Positions 53,529 to 63,905 of a stretch of DNA of 64,000 bases are shown here, piece after piece. This DNA is from JAXMBX01 sp046349635 (GTDB lineage: Bacteria > Planctomycetota > Planctomycetia > Planctomycetales > Planctomycetaceae), in contig JAXMBX010000004.1 in NCBI GenBank assembly GCA_046349635.1, positions 62,001 through 126,000 of the forward strand, given 5' to 3'. Numbering within the stretch: position 1 is the stretch's first letter; every line of letters begins with the position of its first letter. Both the position numbers and the translations under genes were made by a program. The notes beneath the pieces were generated by a model. That model had not been told where the DNA came from. It ran no database searches and was given only the letters and a program-made list of their open reading frames with translations.

Positions 53529-55802
53529 ATGTCGTTTTTGAATATGGCGTTCCTCTGGGGGTTGCCTTTCCTGGCAGTCCCGATCGCCATTCATCTGCTC
53601 AGTCGCCGCCGACAGGAGGTCGTCCGTTGGGGCGCGATGCAATTCCTGATGGAAAGCAGCATTCGCCGGCGGAAGATCTGGCGCGTGGACGATCTCATCT
53701 TGATGGCATTAAGGACGCTCGCGGTCCTCGCACTGGTCCTCGCCTTGGCCCGTCCGCTGTGGCATGGTTCGAACCTGGGCGGCGGGGCAGGTCGGGACGT
53801 GATCGTCGTCTGGGACGTCTCGATGTCGATGGGCAGGGTTGTAGGTGAAAAGAAGGGATTCGATCTGCTGGTTGAGAAGACGGAAGATCTGTTCAAGTCA
53901 CTGGGTCCGACCGATTCGTTGCGAGGACTGGTGACAGTGGGGCGGGGGGAATGGCTGACGTCGGATCCCGGAGCCGCCACGCCGGAGCGAAAGAACCAGT
54001 TACTCTCCGCGTTGAAGAAAACGGGGGTCACGGAATCTTCGGCGGATTGGTTCGCGTGCCTCGGGACGGCCTTGCGCGTTTCGTCCCCCGTGGGCACACG
54101 AGCCAGATTGATTGTCGCCTTGAGTGACGGGCAGGTCGAAGGGTGGCGCAAGGACGACCGATCAGGCTGGACCGGTTTGAATCGAACAGTTGAAGAGGCA
54201 AAGCTCCCCACAGCAATGGAATTTGTCGATGTGATCGGAGTGACGAAGCCGCCGAATAACCTGGCCGTCGATCGACTCACGACCCCGCGCCAGTTACTGG
54301 GGCTCGGCGAGCCGTTCCTGGTCGAGGCCGAGGTGCACAACCACGGCTATAACTCGGTCCCACAGGCGACCGTCGAATGGAGTCTGGACGGCGTCTCGCT
54401 CGGAAAGGGCACGGTCGGTCCGCTTGGGGTCGGTCAATCGTCTAAAGTCAGCATCAAGCAAACGGCCGCAAAGGTGGGAATCAGCCGGATCAGTTGCCGG
54501 TTGATTCTGGAGGACGAGCTTCATCAGGATAACGAGAGAAGCCTGATTCTGGAGACGATCGATCACGTTCCGGCTCTGCTCGTCGACGATTCAACGGAAA
54601 CCGATCCGTTGCAGACAGACAAGGGATATGTCCTGGCGGCTTTGGGGCAGGACAAGGACGGTAAGCCAAAACCCGCTGGTGAGAGTCTGTTCCGGGTGAC
54701 GACGGTAACAACCAGGGAACTCGAGGCGGAGACCTTGTCGAAATATCGCGGCATCATTTTTCCGAATACCCCCGAGCTGAATGAAGCCGCGATCGGAAAG
54801 CTGACCGAATTCGTTCGGCAGGGGGGGGGATTGTGGTTGAGCTTGGGAGATCGAACCGACCCGATCCAGTTCAACCGCCAGTTTTATCGTCTGGGCGGAG
54901 GGCTCGCCCCGTGGCCGATTGAAGCCGCTAAAGGAGAGCTGATCCGGAAAGAGACCTTTTTGACGATCCACCCTCCGTTCAAAGAGCATCCGGCCACAAT
55001 TCTCTTGAGCGACACTCAACGGTTGGATATTGATCGGGTCAAAGTCTTTCAGCGTTTTCCTTTTACCGTGATGGCCGGGCGGGGAGCGGTCCCGGTGTTG
55101 CTGCAATCAGGGACGGGAGAACCGCTGGCAGTCGAGGGGTTCCTGGGAAGAGGGCGAGTCGTCGTGCAATCGCTCCCCATGGGGGTCCGTTGGAGCAACC
55201 TCCCGCTGACTCAGGCATATGTTCCTCTGATTCACGAATGGTTGTGGTACCTCATCCAACCGACCGCTGTGGCGTTGAATCTTCAGCCCGGCGAGACGTT
55301 ACAGGTTCCGCTCCCCATTGACGAGCAGATTCAACAAGTGCGTCTGAAGCGTCCGGGAGGAGATTTCCTGAACCTGCCGAGTTACCGGCAGGGGGACCAG
55401 TCAGTGGCGCAAAGTCGCCAGACGCAACGTCCCGGGAATTACGAGGCAATTGTTCAGATCGAGGGGAAACCCGACGAAGTCCGCCCTTACCAGGTAGCGC
55501 GGCGGATTGAGGAATCGAATCTCGATCAATGGCCTGCGGAGTTGAAAGCAAAATGGTCGGATCTAGGCGCCATCCGCGTGAATCCTTCCAGTCCCATGAC
55601 CATGCCTGTGGGATCCACGGGACAACGAACTGGCGAACCGTTATGGGGAACGCTCCTGACCGCAGTGATTGTGTTGTTGTTGTGTGAGTTGTGGTTGGCA
55701 GGCCGCATCGCGTCAAAACGCTTCGGGTTTCGAAAAGATGGCGTTCAACCGGCCGGTTGGCTCAATCTGTCGTCTCTCTTGGGAGCCAAAGGAAACCGCT
55801 GA
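53529..55802 (+). CDS. BatA-like membrane protein with N-terminal helices and VWA domain
   Basis: 757 residues from ATG 53529, with GGGAG 8 nt before it. The N-terminus is the BatA/aerotolerance type (FLWGLPFLAVPIAIHLLSRR), with membrane helices near 5-25 and 55-77. A VWA-like segment follows (VIVVWDVSMSMGRVVG). The middle (about 240-330) looks like a CARDB domain (LVEAEVHNHGYNSVPQATV), then a glutamine-amidotransferase-like region (KYRGIIFPNTPELNEAAIGK). A helix near 705-725 anchors the C-terminus. It probably sits in the inner membrane with the next gene's product and depends on MoxR. Confidence 0.8.
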   Translation: MSFLNMAFLWGLPFLAVPIAIHLLSRRRQEVVRWGAMQFLMESSIRRRKIWRVDDLILMALRTLAVLALVLALARPLWHGSNLGGGAGRDVIVVWDVSMSMGRVVGEKKGFDLLVEKTEDLFKSLGPTDSLRGLVTVGRGEWLTSDPGAATPERKNQLLSALKKTGVTESSADWFACLGTALRVSSPVGTRARLIVALSDGQVEGWRKDDRSGWTGLNRTVEEAKLPTAMEFVDVIGVTKPPNNLAVDRLTTPRQLLGLGEPFLVEAEVHNHGYNSVPQATVEWSLDGVSLGKGTVGPLGVGQSSKVSIKQTAAKVGISRISCRLILEDELHQDNERSLILETIDHVPALLVDDSTETDPLQTDKGYVLAALGQDKDGKPKPAGESLFRVTTVTTRELEAETLSKYRGIIFPNTPELNEAAIGKLTEFVRQGGGLWLSLGDRTDPIQFNRQFYRLGGGLAPWPIEAAKGELIRKETFLTIHPPFKEHPATILLSDTQRLDIDRVKVFQRFPFTVMAGRGAVPVLLQSGTGEPLAVEGFLGRGRVVVQSLPMGVRWSNLPLTQAYVPLIHEWLWYLIQPTAVALNLQPGETLQVPLPIDEQIQQVRLKRPGGDFLNLPSYRQGDQSVAQSRQTQRPGNYEAIVQIEGKPDEVRPYQVARRIEESNLDQWPAELKAKWSDLGAIRVNPSSPMTMPVGSTGQRTGEPLWGTLLTAVIVLLLCELWLAGRIASKRFGFRKDGVQPAGWLNLSSLLGAKGNR

Positions 55803-55805
55803 ACG

Positions 55806-58580
55806 ATGCCCACTTCGCAATTACAGACCGCACGGCACTTTGAATGGGACAGCTCCTGGAGTCTGGGCTTCCTCGTTTTGTGCGCCGTGATGATCGGTGC
55901 CTGGAGCCTGTGGCAGATCGTCCGCGAAGCACGGATCGCCCGGACCCGTTGGTCGGTCCTGTTTATAGGCTTGCGCGCAGTTGTCGTCGGGGTGCTGCTG
56001 TGGATGATCCTGGGGCCGACGTCCGTACTCGTCCGGACTGAGACCAACCCGCGGACGCTTGCAGTTTATCTGGATACGAGTTCGAGCATGCAAATTCATG
56101 ATCAGCCGGATCCGATTGCTGACGGCCGCTGGGGGGCGGCATCAAAAGAGTCCGCTCAACCGTTGGTTGCCGCCGACCGGGCTGTCTTGTTTGCCGAAGC
56201 GATGCGGCAAGAGGCGGCGAACCTTACCAAACTGGTCGAACAACAATCCCCACGCGACGAGCGACAACAGAGCACCGACAAGTGGGGGACGCTGTGCCGG
56301 AAATGTGCATCATCTCTGGACGCGATTAATGGCGGATCGCTCCCTTCGGAACAGCGCGAATTGCTCTCGGAGTTAAAGGGGACTTTGCAAACCGAACTGC
56401 AGCCTCTGCTGAAGAGCACCGACTGGGTTACGGGAACGGATCCCGGTGACCGGGATGAGCGTTTGCATCGCCTCGGCGAATTGGGGACGCAGTTCGCCGT
56501 CCGCTGCAGGATTCTCGCGGAGGGAGTGGCCCATACGTCCATTCAACCACAGCAGCAGGGGAGGGCGAATGGTGACGAAAAAACACGGCTGGACCGTGTC
56601 GTTCCCGCGCTGAGAGAGGCCTTGAGCGCCTGGACTGCGGAATCGCAGGGGAAATTTCGCATCCGACTGTCCGGTTTCAGCGATAAAGTATCAAACCTTC
56701 CGATGCAGAACTGGGATCCCTCGATTCGTTCCGGCGAGAACTCCACAACTGCTTCGAAAACCGTCCGCCGCACAGATCTCACTGAACTTCTCAAGCAGAT
56801 TCGCGATGATTCGGGCAAGGAGGAGGTTGCCGCGGCTGTGGTGCTGACGGATGGACGGCAGAGCGTTGGAGCTCCCGAAGATCCGCGGAACATCGCAGGA
56901 CAGTTACGCGTCCCACTGTATCTGGTGCCGATCGGGCGCGGAGAAATGAAGCGGGATGTGATTCTCCAGCATTTGCAGGCCCCTCTCTCGGTTCTTGAAA
57001 AAGACAAAATCCTCATCGAAGGGATGGCGACCGCATATCGGTGCGCCGGCGAAGGATGTGACGTTCAACTCCTGGAGGGAGACAAGATTGTCGAGTCACG
57101 ACGGGTGACATTCACAAGCGAGCAGGAGGATCAGCGTTTTCGGTTTGAGATTCCGACGGAAAAAACCGGACGGCGAGAATTCAAACTCAGGATTCCCGAG
57201 CTCAAGAACGAGAATTCGGCGGAGAACAATGTCGCGGCGGTGGGGGTGAACGTTGCGGATGCCGTCTTGAAAATCCTCGTGGCGGACGGACGGGCACGCT
57301 GGGAGCATCAATATATCATCAACCTGCTCAAGCGCCAGAAGCAGGTGCAGTTCGACCAGTTGAAGTTTTTGCCCCAGCCGAGCGGGACCGGGAAAAGGTA
57401 TCGCACGAATCAGTTTCCGGAGACGGTCGAGGAATGGGCCGAATACCGGGTGGTGATTCTCGGAGATGTGAGTCCGAGGCAATTCAGTCAGAAAAGTCAG
57501 GAAAGCCTGCGGGAGTACATCACTCAACGGGGTGGTTGCCTGATCGTGATTGCAGGTCAATACTCCATGCCCCATGCCTATCGGGGGGAACCACTGGAGG
57601 AAATTCTTCCCGTAGAGTTAGCGAGCGGGTTCCAGGCTTCGCGTGCGGGATACCGGGTCGAGATGACCGCGGAAGGGAAGACCCTGGATGTGATGCGGCT
57701 GGCCGATGATCTCGCTTCGACGGAAGAAATCTGGCGCGAGATGGGAGGTTCCCTCCCGATTTATTTTCTGTCGAATTACAACAAACCCAAGCCCACGAGT
57801 CAGGTGCTGCTGAATGCCTATTCCGTGGACAAAACGAATCGGACAGAGTCCGTTCCCGCGTTTTTGAGTTGGCAGAATCTGGGGGCGGGGCGGGTCGCAT
57901 ACCTCTCCTCCCCTTCGACGTATCAGCTTCGCATGCGGAACGGGGACAAGTATCATCACCGCTTCTGGGGCCAGCTGGTGCGCTGGATCGTCTCAAACTC
58001 CGCCTCTCCAGGATCGAGATGTGTGAAACTTCTCGCGGATAAGTCCCACTATCGCACAGGAGACGCCGCCCAGATTCAGATGGACCTGTCCGACATGGAT
58101 GGGCGTCCCGTTTCCAAAGGGAATCCGACGGTGGATGTGTTGCGTTCGGGGAAAGTGATCTCAAACATTCCTCTCTCTGCCGATCCCAAAGTGCCGGGAC
58201 GTTACCTCGGGCGGTTTACCGCAGAGGAGGAGAGCCGTTATGCGCTGCAGGCGCGGGGTCCGGATGTCGAAAAACTGCTCGCCGGTGAAAAAATCGCCAC
58301 CCCGATCCAGATTGCCATCGAATTCGAGCCGGACATCGACCGTGAGCTGCTGGATCCTCGTGCGGATCGTCCGTTGCTGGAACACCTGGCGGAACAGACC
58401 GGGGGACTGGTCCTGGAGCCGACCTGTTTGACAGCCCTCACGCAGGTGTTGTCGCTGGAACCGCGAATCCTGGAATCCTCCCAGAGAACCCCGCTATGGG
58501 ATCGCTGGTGGTGTTTCTGGGTCATTCTGGGGTGTCTGACAACGGAATGGATCGTCCGGAAAAGAGTTGGGCTTGCCTGA
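55806..58580 (+). CDS. large membrane VWA / glutamine-amidotransferase-like protein
   Basis: 924 residues. Two membrane helices at about 20-38 and 52-70 precede a VWA-type start (LAVYLDTSSSMQIHD, DxSxS) and a split VWA end (EEVAAAVVLTDGRQSVGAP). The second half resembles a class I glutamine-amidotransferase-like fold (YRVVILGDVSPRQFSQ; GGCLIVIAGQYSMPHAY). A final helix lies near 890-912 (WWCFWVILGCLTTEWIV). It starts 3 nt after the preceding stop and is surely cotranscribed. The function is not known; MoxR-VWA sets are linked to envelope maintenance. Confidence 0.78.
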   Translation: MPTSQLQTARHFEWDSSWSLGFLVLCAVMIGAWSLWQIVREARIARTRWSVLFIGLRAVVVGVLLWMILGPTSVLVRTETNPRTLAVYLDTSSSMQIHDQPDPIADGRWGAASKESAQPLVAADRAVLFAEAMRQEAANLTKLVEQQSPRDERQQSTDKWGTLCRKCASSLDAINGGSLPSEQRELLSELKGTLQTELQPLLKSTDWVTGTDPGDRDERLHRLGELGTQFAVRCRILAEGVAHTSIQPQQQGRANGDEKTRLDRVVPALREALSAWTAESQGKFRIRLSGFSDKVSNLPMQNWDPSIRSGENSTTASKTVRRTDLTELLKQIRDDSGKEEVAAAVVLTDGRQSVGAPEDPRNIAGQLRVPLYLVPIGRGEMKRDVILQHLQAPLSVLEKDKILIEGMATAYRCAGEGCDVQLLEGDKIVESRRVTFTSEQEDQRFRFEIPTEKTGRREFKLRIPELKNENSAENNVAAVGVNVADAVLKILVADGRARWEHQYIINLLKRQKQVQFDQLKFLPQPSGTGKRYRTNQFPETVEEWAEYRVVILGDVSPRQFSQKSQESLREYITQRGGCLIVIAGQYSMPHAYRGEPLEEILPVELASGFQASRAGYRVEMTAEGKTLDVMRLADDLASTEEIWREMGGSLPIYFLSNYNKPKPTSQVLLNAYSVDKTNRTESVPAFLSWQNLGAGRVAYLSSPSTYQLRMRNGDKYHHRFWGQLVRWIVSNSASPGSRCVKLLADKSHYRTGDAAQIQMDLSDMDGRPVSKGNPTVDVLRSGKVISNIPLSADPKVPGRYLGRFTAEEESRYALQARGPDVEKLLAGEKIATPIQIAIEFEPDIDRELLDPRADRPLLEHLAEQTGGLVLEPTCLTALTQVLSLEPRILESSQRTPLWDRWWCFWVILGCLTTEWIVRKRVGLA

Positions 58581-58677
58581 TTAAGATCTATTATGATCTA
58601 GTACCTTAAATATTAGTGCCGTTCGGGGTCACGTCTCTGCTTGGTTTGGGCTTCTGTTGGCTTGAGGATCTGAAACT

Positions 58678-61600
58678 ATGGCCACTCTTCCGTTTCCCGA
58701 AAACAATTCTCAGTTTGCGGTTCCCGAGATCGTTTCCGAAAAGATCACAAGCGTTGTCAAGCAGACTCGGGGCCGACGTCTCCTCTCGGGTGCAATTCTG
58801 GGATTGGGAGCGGGCCTCGTGGTGATGCTGCTGGCGATCGTCGCGGACTGGATGCTGGTCCTGTTCGATCCGGCTCTGCGGGGACAGTTGACCTTCATCG
58901 CCTGCATTGGAATGGGGATTCTGGGACTCGCCAGCGTTATCTTTGCTGCCCTGAGGAGTGTGACGCCGCTCGATGTCGCTCGACAAATCGACCGTCAGCA
59001 CCCGGAGCTTCAGGAGCGCTGGACCTCGGTCACGGAATTCTCCACGACGACCGCCGCGCTGGAAGTGCAAGGTTCGGAAGCTCTGAGAAAGAAAGTGGCC
59101 CAGGAAGCTGCGGCTTTGGGCGTAAAGATCAACCCGACACAGGTCCGCATGGGACGCGAAATGTCGATCGCCTGGGTGGGGCTGGGGGCCGCTTTGGCGT
59201 TGTGGTTGATCGCGGTTCTGATCGACCCCGGTCACATGACCGTACTGGTTCGCCGCTTTTTAAGTCCGACGTCTGAGATCAGCATGACGCGGATCCATTC
59301 CCTGACGGGGAATGTCGTTCATCCGCGCGGGACGAACCTCAAACTGGAAGCGAGTCTTGAGGGCCGCGCTCAGACGGCCGCTTCGCTGATCATTCTTCCG
59401 GCAGGTGGTACAGAGCAGACGTATCCTCTCGAAGTCCTCCCGGGAGAGAAGCCACGATTTGAGTATCCGTTGAAGAACTTGCAGACTGCCTTTACCTATC
59501 GCTTCCGTTCCGGGGATGGTCAATCGTCCTGGCACGAAGTTCAGATCGCCGACCGCCCCACGTTCAAGAAAATCGCTTTCAAAATCATACCCCCCGCCTA
59601 TTCCAAACTGCCCGAAATTCAACGCGGCAGCCTTCCCAAGTCGATTCAAGCGCTGCAGGGGAGCAAGCTGGTCCTGCAGTTCGAAGTCAGCCAGCCGCCG
59701 AAATCCCTGCTGTTGCAAGGCGACAATAAGGTTCTGCATTCCCTCACACCCGCCGAGGGAAATGTCTATCGCTGGGAAACGTTGCTGGAAGAGTCTTTGG
59801 CGTTTCGTGCCGTGATGGAGTCGAATGAGGGGCTGACCAATGAGCGTCCTCCCCGTTGTGAGATTGCCGTCTACCAGGACCAGGCCCCTGTCGTTGACCT
59901 TGTCACTCCGACGGAGGACGTCGCGGTGCGGCCCGACGACACCCTGACGATTGCCTTTGATGCCAAGGACGACCTGGGGATCACGCGCGCGGAATTGGTC
60001 GTCACCGAGGATTCCCCCGGAAACCCGGAGAAAGAACTGAAAACGATTCCCATTCCGTTGGGTGGCCAGCAGGGTAAGAAGTCAGTGCATTGCCAGACAG
60101 CACTGGAACTCAAGGATTTCCACCTCAAGCACGGGGAAAAGGTGACCTATGCGATTCGGGTCTATGACACCAAGGACAAGGTGACGACCCACCGCCCCTC
60201 GGGTTCTCCGCCGGAATCTTCTCCCGTAGCTCAAGCGAGCAAGCCACAGAATTCGTCCTCTCAAGAATCCCCCTCTTCCTCCGAACCGAAGCAAGGTGAC
60301 TCAAAGGTCGGCGAGACCAAACCAACTGACGGGAAAGCTGCAGAATCGAAGCCCGGAGAGTCCAAAGACGGAGCTGCAAAGGACGGAGAACCCAAAGTGG
60401 GAGAACAGAAAGCAGAAGAGCAGCAGCAGACTCCCAGCGACGTCAAGAAGCCTGAAGAGGCCCAACTTGCCAAGAACCAGGCGGAGGGGGGAACACCTGG
60501 GCGCCCGAAATCTGCGAATGAGCATGCTGCGAAGCCTTCCGAAGGGGAGAGATGTCCGGCAAGCCTCGTCCGGAATTTCACATGGCGAAGAATGAACTCG
60601 ACACTCCGCCAGGTCAATGCAGCAGTTGCAGCCGTCGCAAGATCACCATTGATGAATGGGCCGGCTCCTATGCCTCCCAAGTGCTCGACAAGCTGCAGAT
60701 TCAGATCGACCCGGTGCTGAAAAAGCTCAAGGAGGCATTAACCCAGGCGCGGGACACGTTGCGCCCCGTCAGCGAGCGCGTAAAGGTTGCCAAGGCGTGG
60801 GACAAGAAAGAAGCCGTTGAGATCCGGAAAGCGGATGAATTCCTGAATACCGCCGATCAGCACGTCAAGGATTTGACCGCCAAGAGTGACGGCACGCCGT
60901 ATGCCTTCATTGGTCTACAACTGCAGGACATCTCCCAACTCCACATCCAACCCGCGAAGCATCATCTCGGGGACGTCACGTTGTTTGACACTGCCGCCAG
61001 TGCCGACGACCTGACAACCTCCCTCGTGCACATCCAGCGCGCGATTGAGCTTTTGGAGAAGCTGACCCGGCAATACGAGGCGGTGAAAATCAACCAGAAA
61101 GTCGCGGACACGATGACCCGCGTCAAGAAGATGCACCAGCTCTTCCTGGAAGGGACGTTCGCGATGCTGAAATCTCAGAAGCCGACGCTGAACCCCAAGG
61201 AACGGGCCTTCATGGAACTCGAATTAAGCGACGAGTACCTGCAGAAGTTACAGGAGCTGCTCAAGAAGAAGTTGGAGATTCAGGCGGAACTGGCAAAGGT
61301 CCTGTCTCAGGACCCCGGCTGTTGAAGCGTTACATGGCTCGCAGTCGGCTGGAGGCGACCACGCTCCGGGATCAGTTGACCCTGTTGAACAATCGCCAGC
61401 AGCAACTGATGCAGGAAGTTAAAGCGGGTCTCTCACCGGCGGACAAAGGTGAGGGAAAGCTTCGATTGAAGAATCACCTTTCGCATCGAGTCGAGAGTGC
61501 GAATCAGTTGGCCCAGCACACGTCGGAAATGTTCGACAATTACGTCGTCTGGACGCCGCGCGATCTGGATGTGGAGAAGGGTAGCCTGGGGACATTCAAA

Positions 61601-62678
61601 GCCAAGGGAGTGAAGCTCGTCGCGTCGATGACGGAACTTGCCGCGCAGTCGAAAGCGAAGAAACCCGCCGAATTTCTGCCGACCGCCGAACTGGCTTACC
61701 AGCAGATCCGGGATTTCCACGACACGCTCCCCAATCTGCTGGACGACAACCATCATCCGCAGATGGCGACGCACATCGCCCACCGCATGGAAGAATCGGA
61801 GAAGCTGATCACGGACATTTCGGGCTGGATGCGGAAGGAGCAGATGCTGAACCAGGGACAGCACAACTTGATTGTTGAAGTCGACCAGCACCGGATTACG
61901 GTCGACACGGTGGAGTTGGCCCGCAAGCTGACGAGCATCAAGGCTCAATGCGAGGGGATCAGCAGGGAGTTAGCGGAGAAGGCGGACAAATTCCTCCTGA
62001 CGATGGAAGTCGACCTCGTTCCGGAACTGGAGCTCTGCCAGGTTTCGTTCAGCGACGACAAGTGCCGCAAAGCGATCGAGCACCAGGCCAAGTCGATCGA
62101 ATACTACGCGCGGGCGGAAAAGGAACTGGACGAACTGATGGTCGGGATCATCAAGCACCTGGATTCGCTGCCGTACGATAAGAATCCGCAATTTCCCGAC
62201 GGTGCGGAACCGGAGTCACTGGATCAGTTGTTGGCGATGCTGGAGAACGAGGCAAAGGCCGCCGAATCCTTGGGAATTCCCTGCTGCCGTCCCTCGAACC
62301 TGATGATTGAGAAAGATTGGGCGACAGCCGGTTCGATGCCGGGCGGAGGCTCCGGTGCCGGCAGGGGGCCCGGGCGCCGCACGATGCAGGTACAAGCGCA
62401 GCTGGATCAGGCGAAGCAGGCGAATGACATGGCGGAGAAGATCCGCAAACAGACGGACGAAGCACTGAAGAAATTGATGAAGCAGGCCCTCAATGCGGGA
62501 GGCATGGGCGGATTGGCGAAGAGAAGAAGGAACGGACTTGGGACACGTTGGGCTCGAAGCTCGAAGACACCATGCGCCAAGGGCGAGGCAATCTCCTCCC
62601 GAACAGTATCGTAAGGCGATCGAGCAATACTTCGAATCACTGGCCGGGAAAAAGACCGACCTCAGCCCGGTTAAGTAG
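58678..62678 (+). CDS. ~1330-residue membrane and coiled-coil protein, frame-broken
   Basis: The start MATLPFPENNSQF leads into membrane helices at about 40-62, 70-92 and 165-185. Beta-rich domains follow to about 500 (FKIIPPAYSKLPEIQRGSLP), then a lysine/glutamate/serine-rich low-complexity linker (60210-60530), then long coiled-coil helices to the end. Frame breaks occur near 60550-60640, at the C-run 61313-61316 (one C short, LSQDPRLLKRYMARS expected), near 62510 and near 62601. The last piece ends YFESLAGKKTDLSPVK. Such long proteins commonly end MoxR-DUF58-VWA blocks in planctomycetes. Function unknown. Confidence 0.7.
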
Positions 62679-63188
62679 TCAGGTTCCGTTCGGGAGATCA
62701 CGTCCTCACTCTCCTCAGAAAAGGTTCTCATGGTGACACTTCGCTTTGAGTGTCGGACCTCTCCTCTTCCGTCTGATTGTCCTTCACAAGGGAAAATAGG
62801 TTGTCCGTGCCGAGAACGGACGTGTTCTCAAGAGTTAGACCATTCGCCATCTTCGAGCGCCCTGAAAGATTCTGGGAGGGGATGTTGCCGTCGCTTGCGG
62901 AAGATGTCATGGGCGTCAGCTTGAGAGGTATTACGCTTTCAAGGTCCCGCCACCGCCATCACCCCCCTGTCAGCAACAGCATCCCGACACCTGCAAGCGA
63001 GATCTTTCGCCGATAGCTACGGGGGTTAAAACGCAGAATCAGTCGTGTTCACAATATCCTTTTCCTGTTGAGAGGCCAGAGGTTGTAGCATTTTTTGTGT
63101 GTCGCCGAGCATCTTGTGTGGGAAAGTCTCTTGCCGGACCCCTGTTGATGAATGTATACGTGTGTTCAGTTGTTAGGGGAGATAGGGA
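62679..63188. other. 510-nt gap before imuA
   Basis: Short open frames on both strands show no family features, and I see no gene. The last 60 nt would hold the imuA promoter; I could not identify a convincing LexA-type box. Confidence 0.5.
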
Positions 63189-63905
63189 ATGTCTTCACAG
63201 GCGGCGACAGTTCAGAGGCTTCGAAACCAACTGCGCGAGTTGGAGGGGGCTCGTCCGCGCGCTCGTAAAACGGCTTTGATGTCCACCGGAATAACGGCCC
63301 TTGATGATCTTTTGCCCACTCGTGGTCTTGAATCCGGAACACTGTCGGAATGGCTGGCGGCTGAAGGTTCGCTGGCCGGAATTCTCTCACTATTCACTCT
63401 GAGAGGGGTTCTCGCTGCTCCTGGCACATACGCCGCATTGATTGATGGACAGGGAGAGATTTCCCCGCTGGCGTGTGCCGGGTGGGGAGTGGACCTGAAC
63501 CGATTGTTGCTCATCCAGCCGGCTTCGCACCAGGAGACCTGGTGGGCTGTTGAACAATGCCTCCGCTCCAAAGCAATCCAGGCCGTCTGGGGGCAACTGC
63601 AGGACGTTCCTGAACGGGTGTTTCGTCGTTGGCTTCTCGCGGCGGAGGCCGGCGGAGGCGTCGGAATCTTTCTCAGGCCGGAGCGCGTGCGGCGGACTCC
63701 CACCTGGTCCCACATCCGTTGGGCTGTCCATCTCGTCCCCGGTGCCGGAATTGCCGGTCATCGTCTCGAAATCGAATTGCTCGCCTGCCGTCATGGAACC
63801 AGCGGGCAGCGTGTGTTGGTGGATCTCGATCATGCAACGAGTTCTGTCCGTGTGGTTTCCGAATTGGAGCGTGCAGCGTCGCCAGTGGCAGCGACCGGAT
63901 CTTAA
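63189..63905 (+). CDS. imuA: ImuA-like SOS mutagenesis protein (RecA-like fold)
   Basis: 238 residues, with AGGGGAGATAGGG just before the ATG. The pattern fits ImuA: a short helical N-terminus, GITALDDLLPTRGLESGTLSEWL in the place of the RecA P-loop entry, and a degenerate core with LLLIQPASHQETWWAVEQCL and IQAVWGQL. ImuA works with ImuB and DnaE2 in translesion synthesis after DNA damage. The match is confirmed by the imuB start that follows and overlaps it by 74 nt. Confidence 0.85.
   Translation: MSSQAATVQRLRNQLRELEGARPRARKTALMSTGITALDDLLPTRGLESGTLSEWLAAEGSLAGILSLFTLRGVLAAPGTYAALIDGQGEISPLACAGWGVDLNRLLLIQPASHQETWWAVEQCLRSKAIQAVWGQLQDVPERVFRRWLLAAEAGGGVGIFLRPERVRRTPTWSHIRWAVHLVPGAGIAGHRLEIELLACRHGTSGQRVLVDLDHATSSVRVVSELERAASPVAATGS

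Noticed and set aside
63140..63188. Possible LexA box before imuA around the GTATAC palindrome
   Set aside because: The surrounding bases do not form a convincing match to any LexA consensus I know.
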